Of a stretch of 23,392 bases of DNA, positions 16,331-23,232 are shown one piece after another; positions within the stretch are counted from its first letter, which is position 1; every line of letters begins with the position of its first letter. The notes below the pieces were generated by a model that ran no database searches, was not told the DNA's origin, and worked only from the letters and a program-made list of their open reading frames with translations. Source of the DNA: Alphaproteobacteria bacterium. GTDB lineage: Bacteria; Pseudomonadota; Alphaproteobacteria; DAOWDM01. The translations under genes and the position numbers were made by a program. The stretch covers positions 1 through 23,392 of the forward strand of contig DAOWDM010000016.1 of the NCBI GenBank assembly GCA_030639035.1, written 5' to 3'.

Positions 16331-18115
16331 ATGCATTGTTACAGAACTCATAATTGTAATCAGTTAAGAGTAGATTCAACTGGCAAAGAAGTCCGCCTTT
16401 CAGGCTGGGTACATAGTAAAAGAGACCATGGAAATCTGCTTTTTATTGACTTAAGAGACCATTATGGAATTACGCAGTGTGTGCTTGACGTATCCAGCCC
16501 TGTATTTAAAGTTCTTGAAGATGTACGAGTGGAAAGCGTAATAAGTGTAAAAGGCAAAATCGTTGAACGTACTGGAGACTTGATAAATCCTAAGCTTCCT
16601 ACAGGTAAAATAGAACTTGCAGTAGAAGAAGCTGAGGTTTTATCAAACGCTGAAGTTTTGCCAATTCAAGTTGCAGGAACTCAGCATTTTCCAGAAGATT
16701 TAAGATTAAAATACCGTTTTTTAGACCTCCGCCGTGAAAAACTGCATAATAATATTCTGTTACGTAGCAAAGTTATTGCATCTGTTCGCAAGCGTATGAT
16801 TGAGCAGGATTTTGTTGAATATCAAACTCCTATTCTTACAGCTTCCAGTCCAGAAGGTGCTAGAGATTTTCTTGTTCCAAGCCGTTTACACCCAGGGCAG
16901 TTCTATGCTTTGCCGCAAGCTCCACAGCAGTTCAAACAGCTTTTGATGGTGTCAGGATTTGACCGTTATTTCCAGATAGCACCTTGTTTCCGTGATGAGG
17001 ATAGCCGTGCAGACAGGTCTCCAGGTGAGTTCTATCAGCTTGATTTTGAAATGGCTTTTGCAACTCAAGAAGATGTTTTTGAAGCTATCGAGCCAGTGCT
17101 TGCAGGCGTGTTTGAAGAGTTCAGCAACGGTCGTGAAGTAACTAAAACTCCTTTCCCTCGCATTCCTTACCTAGAAGCTATGCTGAAATATGGTTCAGAC
17201 AAGCCTGACCTTAGAAACCCTATTATAAATTCTGATGTTACCGAAGCGTTCCGTGGTTCAGATTTTGGTTTGTTCGCAAGCAGCATTGAAAAAGGTGCGG
17301 TAGTTATTGCTGTTCCTGCTCCAAAAGCTTCAACAAAACCTAGAAGCTGGTATGACAAGCTGAATGACTGGGCGTGCGAGCAGGAAATGGGCGGACTTGC
17401 CTATATAAACTTTGCAGAAGCAGGAACTAAAGGCATTTCCAAAAGGCTTGATGAGGAAAGAATCAACAAAATCTGTGAAATTTCAGGTGTAAAAACAGGC
17501 GATTCCGTATTCTTTGTTTGTGCGACAAAAGAAAAAGCCGAAAAATTTGCAGGTGAAGCTAGAACTAGAATAGGTGAACAGCTTGAACTTATTGATAAAA
17601 ACAGATTTGATTTCTGCTGGATAGTTGATTTTCCAATGTTTGAATTCAATGAAGAAGCTGGAAAAATTGACTTCAGCCACAATCCATTTTCAATGCCTCA
17701 AGGAGAAATGGAAGCACTTGAAACTAAAGACCCGCTTGATATTTTAGCTTATCAGTATGACATTGTATGCAATGGTGTAGAGCTTTCTTCAGGTGCTATC
17801 AGAAACCACCGTTTAGATATTATGTACAAAGCTTTTGAAATTGCAGGCTATTCAAATGATGTAGTTGAAAAAGAATTCGGCGGTATGCTTAATGCTTTCA
17901 AATACGGAGCTCCTCCTCACGGCGGTTCTGCTCCAGGTATTGACCGTATTGTCATGCTGCTTGCAGATGAGCCTAATATCAGAGAAGTGATAGCTTTCCC
18001 AATGAATCAGCAGGCACAGGATTTGCTTATGCAAGCCCCGTCAAATGTTTCACAAGAACAACTGAAAGAGTTGCATATTAAACTGGATTTGCCGAAAAAA
18101 GTTGTGAAAGACTAA
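16331..18115 (+). CDS. aspS: Aspartyl-tRNA synthetase
   Basis: Class II synthetase of the bacterial type, 594 aa, charging tRNA-Asp (and in many alphaproteobacteria also tRNA-Asn, which a GatCAB amidotransferase then corrects). The N-terminal OB-fold anticodon domain carries VRLSGWVHSKRDHGNLLFID. The catalytic core has TASSPEGARDFLVPSR, motif 2 FRDEDSRADRSPGEFYQLD (220 onward), the bacterial GAD insert (about 290-420) and motif 3 GGSAPGIDRIVMLL (531-544). DRSPGEFYQLD is the alphaproteobacterial variant. A good AAAGGAAAG ribosome-binding site precedes the ATG. In the 126-bp gap to rnd, TTGGCT (16261) and TATACC (16284) are spaced 17 bases but match the consensus poorly. Confidence 0.97.
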   Translation: MHCYRTHNCNQLRVDSTGKEVRLSGWVHSKRDHGNLLFIDLRDHYGITQCVLDVSSPVFKVLEDVRVESVISVKGKIVERTGDLINPKLPTGKIELAVEEAEVLSNAEVLPIQVAGTQHFPEDLRLKYRFLDLRREKLHNNILLRSKVIASVRKRMIEQDFVEYQTPILTASSPEGARDFLVPSRLHPGQFYALPQAPQQFKQLLMVSGFDRYFQIAPCFRDEDSRADRSPGEFYQLDFEMAFATQEDVFEAIEPVLAGVFEEFSNGREVTKTPFPRIPYLEAMLKYGSDKPDLRNPIINSDVTEAFRGSDFGLFASSIEKGAVVIAVPAPKASTKPRSWYDKLNDWACEQEMGGLAYINFAEAGTKGISKRLDEERINKICEISGVKTGDSVFFVCATKEKAEKFAGEARTRIGEQLELIDKNRFDFCWIVDFPMFEFNEEAGKIDFSHNPFSMPQGEMEALETKDPLDILAYQYDIVCNGVELSSGAIRNHRLDIMYKAFEIAGYSNDVVEKEFGGMLNAFKYGAPPHGGSAPGIDRIVMLLADEPNIREVIAFPMNQQAQDLLMQAPSNVSQEQLKELHIKLDLPKKVVKD

Positions 18116-18152
18116 TTCTTTTAAGTCATCACGAATGAACTTTAAGTGAAGC

Positions 18153-18194
18153 ACGGCAATCTTTTATAATTGAGAGATTGCCGTATTTCGTTTT
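18153..18194 (+). terminator. Hairpin terminator of aspS
   Basis: ACGGCAATCT (18153-18162) and AGATTGCCGT (18175-18184) form a perfect 10-bp stem with a 12-nt loop. An interrupted T-run (ATTTCGTTTT) follows. It starts 37 bases after the aspS stop. It is the strongest terminator-like structure in the window. Confidence 0.65.
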
Positions 18195-18207
18195 AAACAG
18201 CTATAAA
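18178..18207 (+). promoter_or_regulatory. Possible promoter for tsaE-amgK-murU
   Basis: TTGCCG (18178-18183), 18 bases, TATAAA (18202-18207), about 25 bases before tsaE. The -35 sits in the right arm of the preceding terminator stem. The match is moderate only. Confidence 0.3.
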
Positions 18208-18231
18208 ATAAAAGAGTATTTTTAAAAAGAC

Positions 18232-18714
18232 ATGAGTATATATAAAACAATTTCCATAAAGCTTGTTGATGAGCAGGCAACAATGCGTCTTGGTGCAGAG
18301 CTTGCGACAGTAGTTGTTTCTGGAGACATAATTGCGTTAGATGGCTCTCTTGGTGTTGGAAAGACTGTTCTTGCACGTTCTTTTATACGAACACTTTGCG
18401 GAGAGGAAGAGGAAGTCCCCAGCCCTACATTTACCCTTGTGCAGATGTATGATACTCTTAAAAATGATACTATATGGCACTTTGATATGTATCGCATAAA
18501 GTGTCCAGAGGAAGCTTTGGAGCTTGGAATAGAAGACGCTTTTTTTGACGGTATATCTCTTATAGAGTGGGCTGAAAATTTAGGGGAGTATCTTTCAAGA
18601 AAACATTTGAAGCTGTCTTTAATAATGACAGATGAAAAAAATTCCAGAACAGCAGAGTTTATCGTTCCTCCTGAATGGGAAAAACGTATAAATAAAATAC
18701 AGTCTAAATATTAG
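18232..18714 (+). CDS. tsaE: tRNA threonylcarbamoyladenosine biosynthesis ATPase TsaE
   Basis: TsaE is the ATPase that drives the TsaD-TsaB complex in making t6A37 on tRNAs reading ANN codons. Length 160 aa. The P-loop is GSLGVGKT (38-45), where most members have GDLGAGKT, so the Asp is Ser here. The family motifs VPSPTFTLVQMY, WHFDMYRI and LIEWAENLGEYL are all present. The ribosome-binding site is only AAAAAGA. It is followed nine bases later by amgK; tsaE-amgK-murU is a common alphaproteobacterial arrangement, so an operon is likely even though the first gene concerns tRNA and the next two concern the cell wall. Confidence 0.95.
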   Translation: MSIYKTISIKLVDEQATMRLGAELATVVVSGDIIALDGSLGVGKTVLARSFIRTLCGEEEEVPSPTFTLVQMYDTLKNDTIWHFDMYRIKCPEEALELGIEDAFFDGISLIEWAENLGEYLSRKHLKLSLIMTDEKNSRTAEFIVPPEWEKRINKIQSKY

Positions 18715-18723
18715 GAAAAATCT

Positions 18724-19725
18724 ATGCCTGAACGTATCAAAGCTATTAACAGTTTTTTATCTAAACATGGTTGGGGAAAAGCAGAGCGTAATCTGCTTGC
18801 AGCCGATGCTTCTTTTAGAAATTATGACCGTTTAAAGCTTGGAAATCAGAGGGCTGTTCTTATGAACGCACCGCCTCCGATGGAAAATGTTAGACCTTTT
18901 ATATTAATTGCTAAACATCTTGAAAAGTTAGGTTTCAGTACTCCGCATATTATGGCTGAAGATGTTGAAGCAGGATTTTTACTGCTTGAAGATTTTGGAG
19001 ATAATACATTCACAAAACACCTTGCAAACGGTGGTAATGAGGAAGAGCTTTATCAGCTTGCAATAGATGTACTTATAGAGCTTCACAAGCTGCCAACAGA
19101 ACAGGCAATTCCAAAATCACTGCCTTATTATGATGATGATAAACTTCTTACAGAAGTAGGTTTGTTGCCAGATTGGTATATGCCAGCGATTTTCGGAAAA
19201 CCTACTCCGAAAGAAGCACGAGACGAGTATATAAAATTGTGGAAAAAACTACTTCCTGTTGCTCGCAATGTACCTGAAACTATGGTTTTACGAGATTATC
19301 ACGTTGACAATCTTATGACTATTGCAGGACGAAGCGGAACAAAATCTTGTGGACTTTTAGATTTTCAAGACGGGATTCATGGAGCTGTTACATATGATGT
19401 TATGTCTCTTTTAGAAGATGCAAGACGAGATATTTCTACTGAAATCATTGCAGAAATGCGTAATCGTTACTTAAAGGCTTTTTCTGATATGGATATTAAG
19501 GCTTTTGATGATTCGTGGGCAGTTCTTGGAGCAATGAGACACTGCAAAGTCATCGGCATTTTTACACGACTTTGTGTGCGTGATAAAAAACCTGTTTATT
19601 TAGAGCATATTCCAAGACTTTGGCGACTGCTTGATGTGTCTTTTGAAAACCCAGTGTTATCTGAAATAAAAGAGTGGATTGATTGCTATATTCCTGAAAA
19701 TGCAAGGAAAATTCCTAACGTATAA
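18724..19725 (+). CDS. amgK: AmgK-like cell-wall sugar kinase (aminoglycoside phosphotransferase fold)
   Basis: A 333-aa kinase of the aminoglycoside phosphotransferase fold. AmgK phosphorylates N-acetylmuramate (and N-acetylglucosamine) at the anomeric position, so that MurU can turn MurNAc-1-phosphate into UDP-MurNAc and recycle peptidoglycan without the MurA step. Evidence: ADASFRNYDRL near the start, FLLLEDFGDNTFTKHL, the catalytic loop LRDYHVDNLM with D191 and N196, and the metal site LLDFQDGIHG with D213, followed by TYDVMSLLEDARRD. The murU gene follows at once, which supports this function over true aminoglycoside resistance. No fosfomycin data can be read from the sequence. The start ATG has AGGAAAAA upstream. 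Confidence 0.88.
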   Translation: MPERIKAINSFLSKHGWGKAERNLLAADASFRNYDRLKLGNQRAVLMNAPPPMENVRPFILIAKHLEKLGFSTPHIMAEDVEAGFLLLEDFGDNTFTKHLANGGNEEELYQLAIDVLIELHKLPTEQAIPKSLPYYDDDKLLTEVGLLPDWYMPAIFGKPTPKEARDEYIKLWKKLLPVARNVPETMVLRDYHVDNLMTIAGRSGTKSCGLLDFQDGIHGAVTYDVMSLLEDARRDISTEIIAEMRNRYLKAFSDMDIKAFDDSWAVLGAMRHCKVIGIFTRLCVRDKKPVYLEHIPRLWRLLDVSFENPVLSEIKEWIDCYIPENARKIPNV

Positions 19726-19735
19726 GGTGCTGTTA

Positions 19736-20482
19736 ATGAAAGAAAAAAACAATATGCTTACTCCAAACAAAGCCATGCTTCTTGCCGCAGGGTTTGGAAC
19801 AAGAATGCGTCCTCTTACTAACAAGATTCCCAAACCACTTGTAGAAGTGTCAGGGAGAAGCCTGCTTGACCGTGCAATAGATAGAGTGGCTGAGATAGGA
19901 ATCAATGAATGTGTTATTAATATTCATCATCTTGGAGATAAAATCCGCAATCATATGAACGGCAGAAATGATTTAAATATTGCTTTTTCAGAGGAAGACA
20001 CTCTTCTTGAAACAGGAGGAGGAGTAAAAAAAGCTCTGCCGTTATTGGGAGATGCTCCATTTTTTGCAATTAACAGTGATATTTTATGGTTTAATGGTCC
20101 CGCATCAGCCTTGCAAAGGCTGGCTGATATATGGAACGATGAAAAAATGGACGTGCTTTTATTACTTCAGCCTGTAGTAAATGCTTTTGGCTATGAAGGT
20201 AAAGGAGATTTTATTCTTGACAAAAAAGGCACTCCAAGAAGAAGACTGAAAAGAGAAGTTGCTCCATATTTGTTTGCTGGAGTGCAGATAATTAATCCTC
20301 GTGTTTTTGAGAATACTCCAGAAGGTAGTTTTTCCTTAAATCTCATTTACGACAAAGCCATAGAATCAGGACGACTGCATTGTATGCCACATGACGGCGA
20401 ATGGTATCACGTAGGAACTGTTGACAGCATCGCTATGGTAGAGGAACTAATAGAAAAACGTGGCACAGCAAGCCAAAAATAA
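19736..20482 (+). CDS. murU: MurU-like N-acetylmuramate-1-phosphate uridylyltransferase
   Basis: Sugar-phosphate nucleotidyltransferase, 248 aa from this start. It has the nucleotide-binding signature AMLLAAGFGTRMRPLTNKIP (13-32) followed by KPLVEVSGRSLLD, the LLETGGGVKKALPLL motif, INSDILW with the metal-binding Asp, and YHVGTVDSI near the end. Next to amgK it most likely makes UDP-MurNAc from MurNAc-1-phosphate. The frame is open from 19679, overlapping amgK, but ATG 19736 has AAGGTG seven bases upstream and lies 10 bases after the amgK stop; ATG 19754 is a second possibility. Similar enzymes such as mannose-1-phosphate guanylyltransferase share these motifs, so the substrate rests on the neighbourhood. 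Confidence 0.87.
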   Translation: MKEKNNMLTPNKAMLLAAGFGTRMRPLTNKIPKPLVEVSGRSLLDRAIDRVAEIGINECVINIHHLGDKIRNHMNGRNDLNIAFSEEDTLLETGGGVKKALPLLGDAPFFAINSDILWFNGPASALQRLADIWNDEKMDVLLLLQPVVNAFGYEGKGDFILDKKGTPRRRLKREVAPYLFAGVQIINPRVFENTPEGSFSLNLIYDKAIESGRLHCMPHDGEWYHVGTVDSIAMVEELIEKRGTASQK

Positions 20483-20520
20483 TAAAAACATCATTGCAAC
20501 TAATCGATGTATATAAACAA

Positions 20521-20549
20521 TAGACAAAACAACAAAAATACTTTATTAT
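20521..20549 (+). promoter_or_regulatory. Promoter of the pentapeptide-repeat gene array
   Basis: TAGACA (20521-20526), exactly 17 bases, TATTAT (20544-20549). Each box differs from the sigma-70 consensus by one base. Transcription would begin near 20556, about 28 bases before the first gene, which has GAGG as ribosome-binding site. It lies in the 101-bp gap after murU and suggests that the array is transcribed on its own. Confidence 0.45.
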
Positions 20550-20583
20550 GAGTTTGGATTAGAAAAAGCTGAGGCTAAACGCA

Positions 20584-21081
20584 ATGTCATTATTTAATAA
20601 AACTTACAAAATAAAAAATATTGATGGGAATATTCTTTTCAAATCAAATAAAGTTAGCAGTCTTAAAGAATGCATTGAGCTTGCTGTTAAAAAAAAGGTT
20701 AGCCTTGAAGAGGCTGATCTTAGAGGAGCAAATCTTTGTAAAGCAAACCTTGAAGGAGCTGACCTTAGAGGAGCATACTGTCCGAATGCAAATCTTGAAG
20801 GAGCAAATCTTAAAAATACAAATTTTAATACTACAATTATTAGAACCAGTTTAAAAGGAGCCAACCTTAAAGAAGCCAACTTTGAAGGAGCGAATCTTGA
20901 AGAAGTATACCTTAAAGGAGCTAATTTAAAAGGTGCTGACTTTACAGATGCAATATTTTCAAGTGATGAAATTAAAAACGATTGTATCCAAAAGTCTAAA
21001 GGAGAAAAAGAAACCGATTCTGAAAAAATCAAAAACGCTCAAGCTATGATTAAAGCTGCTATGGCTAACAAGCAGAAATAA
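20584..21081 (+). CDS. Pentapeptide-repeat protein, array copy 1
   Basis: A 165-aa protein without signal peptide or membrane segment, so probably cytoplasmic. Layout: N-terminal cap (1-44) with strand-like YKIKNIDGNILFKS and a helix SLKECIELAV; about 16 pentapeptide units of the A(N/D)LxG kind (about 45-121), which fold as a right-handed four-sided beta-helix; a C-terminal cap (DFTDAIFSSDEIKNDC); and a charged linker ending in the tail AQAMIKAAMANKQK. The coil contains one break: TIIRTSLKG gives nine residues where ten are expected. It is the shortest complete copy. Pentapeptide proteins include DNA mimics that protect gyrase, but nothing here supports that specifically. Function unknown. 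Confidence 0.9.
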   Translation: MSLFNKTYKIKNIDGNILFKSNKVSSLKECIELAVKKKVSLEEADLRGANLCKANLEGADLRGAYCPNANLEGANLKNTNFNTTIIRTSLKGANLKEANFEGANLEEVYLKGANLKGADFTDAIFSSDEIKNDCIQKSKGEKETDSEKIKNAQAMIKAAMANKQK

Positions 21082-21085
21082 CAGG
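21035..21085 (+). repeat. Conserved gene-junction module, copy 1
   Basis: Fifty-one bases spanning the last 14-15 codons, the stop and the start of the next ribosome-binding site (ACGCTCAAGC ... AATAACAGG). Equivalent segments are at 21724-21774, 22554-22604 and 23172-23222. Copy 1 and the second differ at two bases, copy 1 and the fourth at two. Confidence 0.8.
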
Positions 21086-21095
21086 GATTAAAATA

Positions 21096-21770
21096 ATGGC
21101 ACAAGTTTTTCAGATAAGAAACAGAGCAGGAGCAGTTGCTTTTGAATCTGGCAAGTTTTTTAACAAAGCAAACAGTCTTAAAGAATGCGTTGAGCTTGCT
21201 GTTAAAAATAAAGTTAGCCTTGCAGGGGCTGATCTTGAAGGAGTTGACCTTGAAAATGCCAATCTTGCAAAAGCTAATCTCGCAGGGGCATATCTTAAAA
21301 ATGCCAACCTTAAAGGAGCAAATCTTAAAGGTGCAAATCTTAAATATGGTCTTTGGGAAACTAATTTTGACGGAGCGTGTCTTGAAGGAGCAAATCTTAA
21401 AGGAGCAAACCTTAAAAAAGCACATCTTAAAGGAGCTAACCTAAAAAAAGCAAATCTTAAATATACAAAACTTTTACAAGCAAATTTTGAAGGAGCAGAC
21501 CTTGAAAAAGCAAGCCTCGTTTCTGCTGATCTTGAAGCAGCAAAACTCAAAGGAGCTAATCTTAAAGAAGCTGAATTTATAGGAGCAGAGCTTAAATGGG
21601 TTGTTTTTGATGATGCAAAAATGGATTGTGCTGATTTCACAGATGCAAATTTTTCAAATGATAAAAAAGCAGAAGACTGCATCAGGGCATCTAAAGCAGG
21701 AGAAAACAAACAAAAAATCGCAAACGCTCAAGCTATGATTAAAGCTGCTATGACAAACAAGCAGAAATAA
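21096..21770 (+). CDS. Pentapeptide-repeat protein, array copy 2
   Basis: A 224-aa paralog with the most divergent N-terminus (MAQVFQIRNRAGAVAFESGK), joining the common cap only at NSLKECVELAV. The coil (about 47-195, close to 29 units) is followed by DFTDANFSNDKKAEDC and the tail AQAMIKAAMTNKQK. One break occurs near NLKYGLWETNFDG, where a step of four residues replaces five; Trp at that point is unusual in a stacked coil. No signal peptide. The ribosome-binding site is CAGGG in the conserved junction. A long open frame on the opposite strand is a by-product of the repeats. Confidence 0.9.
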   Translation: MAQVFQIRNRAGAVAFESGKFFNKANSLKECVELAVKNKVSLAGADLEGVDLENANLAKANLAGAYLKNANLKGANLKGANLKYGLWETNFDGACLEGANLKGANLKKAHLKGANLKKANLKYTKLLQANFEGADLEKASLVSADLEAAKLKGANLKEAEFIGAELKWVVFDDAKMDCADFTDANFSNDKKAEDCIRASKAGENKQKIANAQAMIKAAMTNKQK

Positions 21771-21774
21771 CAGG
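21724..21774 (+). repeat. Conserved gene-junction module, copy 2
   Basis: Differs from the first module only in the codon after ATG (ACA instead of GCT). It supplies the CAGGAGAAAA ribosome-binding site of array copy 3. Confidence 0.8.
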
Positions 21775-21784
21775 AGAAAACGCT

Positions 21785-22600
21785 ATGGGATTATTTGATA
21801 AGACTTATGAAATAAAAGATATTGATGGAAATATTCTTTTCAAATCAAAAAACGTGAAAAGTCTTAAAGAATGTGCTGAGCTTGCTGTTAAAGAAGGAAT
21901 TCACCTTAAAGAAGCCGATTTTATTGGAGCAGACCTAAAAGGAGCTAACCTAGCAGGTGCAGCTATTTGGAATGCTGACTTTTGTGGAGCAGACCTTGAG
22001 GGGGCAAACCTTGAAAGAACTAGTTTTATTTGTGCTAATCTTGAAGGAGTAAACTTTAAAAATGCCAACCTAAAAGATGCCTGCCTTTATAAAACCAACC
22101 TTGAAACAGCCTGCCTTGAAAAGGCTAATCTTACAGAATCAGATATTACATTTGCTAATGCTGAGGGAGCTAATTTTTGTAATGCAAACTTAAAAGGTGC
22201 AAACCTTTGGAGCATTAACCTAACAAAAGCAAACCTTAAGAAAGCAAACCTTGAAGATAGTAATATTAAAGGAGCAAATCTTGCATGGGTAAATCTTGAA
22301 GAAGCAAACCTTAAGAAAGCAAACCTTAAGAAAGCAAATTTACAAGAAGTTAGTTTTGAAGGAGCAAACCTTGAAAATGCTGACTTTACTGAAGCAGATT
22401 TGAAACTTGCAAAGCTAAACAATGCAAAAATGGGAGGAGCAGACTTCACTTACACAGCTTTCTCAAGCGATGAAATTAAAAAAGATTGCCTGCGAAAATC
22501 TCAAGAAGGAAAAGAAGCCACTAAAAAAGCTGCCGATGATGCAAAAATCGCAAACGCTCAAGCTATGATTAAAGCTGCAGCTATGACTAAGCAGAAATAA
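21785..22600 (+). CDS. Pentapeptide-repeat protein, array copy 3 (longest)
   Basis: At 271 aa this is the longest complete copy. The cap is MGLFDKTYEIKDIDGNILF with SLKECAELAV. I can divide the coil (about 47-228) into about 36 units of five residues without any break, which would be nine full turns. Central positions are mostly Leu or Phe, with Ile, Ala or Met in a few. It carries several extra Cys in the coil (for example CGADL, ICANL, ACLYK, ACLEK, FCNANL). It ends with the cap SSDEIKKDC, an Ala/Lys linker and the tail AQAMIKAAAMTKQK. The start has CAGGAGAAAA seven bases upstream. Role unknown. Confidence 0.9.
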   Translation: MGLFDKTYEIKDIDGNILFKSKNVKSLKECAELAVKEGIHLKEADFIGADLKGANLAGAAIWNADFCGADLEGANLERTSFICANLEGVNFKNANLKDACLYKTNLETACLEKANLTESDITFANAEGANFCNANLKGANLWSINLTKANLKKANLEDSNIKGANLAWVNLEEANLKKANLKKANLQEVSFEGANLENADFTEADLKLAKLNNAKMGGADFTYTAFSSDEIKKDCLRKSQEGKEATKKAADDAKIANAQAMIKAAAMTKQK

Positions 22601-22604
22601 CAGG
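22554..22604 (+). repeat. Conserved gene-junction module, copy 3
   Basis: Same length as the others, but with a compensating three-base gain and three-base loss around the penultimate Met (GCAGCTATGACTAAG), giving the tail AAAMTKQK. The flanks are identical. Confidence 0.8.
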
Positions 22605-22615
22605 AGAAAAACATT

Positions 22616-23218
22616 ATGGGATTATTTGATGCGACTTTCAAAATAAAAGATACTGATGGAAAAGTTCTTTTTAAATCAAACAAAGTAAAAAGCATTAAAG
22701 AGTGCGTTGAGCTAGCCGTCAAAGAAAAAACTAATCTTGAAGAAGCAAACCTTGCAGGAGTAGATCTTGCAGGTGCTAATCTTGAAGGAGCAGAACTTAG
22801 AGGGGCTAATCTTGAAGGAGCAAACCTTAAAAATGCTATCCTTAAAGGAAGCAATCTTATTGAAGCAGACCTTAAAGGAGTTGATCTTGAAAAAGCTAAC
22901 CTTGAAAAAGTTGATGCTACAGACGCTAACTTTGAAGGTGCAGTCCTTGCAGAAACCAACCTTGCAGGAGCTAATCTTTACTATGCCAACTTTAAAGAAG
23001 CAAACCTTGCAGAAGCAAGGCTTGAAGGCACTAACTTAAAAGGTGCTGATTTAAAAGATGCTGATTTTACAGATGCAATATTTTCAAGTGATGAAATTAA
23101 AAACGATTGTAACCTAAGGTCTAAAGGAAAAGAAGCCGTTAAAAAAGAAGCCGATGCTGCCAAAATCGCAAATGCTCAAGCTATGATTAAAGCCGCTATG
23201 GCTAACAAGCAGAAATAA
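22616..23218 (+). CDS. Pentapeptide-repeat protein, array copy 4
   Basis: A 200-aa paralog. The cap is MGLFDATFKIKDTDGKVLF with SIKECVELAV. The coil (about 40-157, 23 units) runs without a break, and unlike copies 1-3 contains no Cys, so this protein has only the two cap cysteines (SIKEC and KNDC). It ends in DFTDAIFSSDEIKNDC, an Ala/Lys/Glu linker and AQAMIKAAMANKQK. The last 50 or so residues are closest to copy 1, suggesting exchange between copies. The ribosome-binding site is CAGGAGAAAAA. Confidence 0.9.
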   Translation: MGLFDATFKIKDTDGKVLFKSNKVKSIKECVELAVKEKTNLEEANLAGVDLAGANLEGAELRGANLEGANLKNAILKGSNLIEADLKGVDLEKANLEKVDATDANFEGAVLAETNLAGANLYYANFKEANLAEARLEGTNLKGADLKDADFTDAIFSSDEIKNDCNLRSKGKEAVKKEADAAKIANAQAMIKAAMANKQK

Positions 23219-23222
23219 CAGG
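23172..23222 (+). repeat. Conserved gene-junction module, copy 4
   Basis: Differs from the first module by two synonymous changes (AAT for AAC, GCC for GCT). It leads into CAGGAAAAAA, the ribosome-binding site of copy 5. Confidence 0.8.
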
Positions 23223-23232
23223 AAAAAACTCT

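Noticed and set aside
18724..19725. Aminoglycoside resistance phosphotransferase
   Set aside because: The fold is the same, but the gene sits between tsaE and murU and matches the cell-wall sugar kinase type, so a resistance role is not supported.
21110..21709. Long open frame on the minus strand (199 aa), with similar ones at 20604-21032, 22087-22449 and 22558-22959
   Set aside because: They are antisense to the pentapeptide coils and consist of monotonous LRFAPSR-type repeats; the 15-bp DNA repeat keeps the opposite strand free of stops. No ribosome-binding sites or family features.
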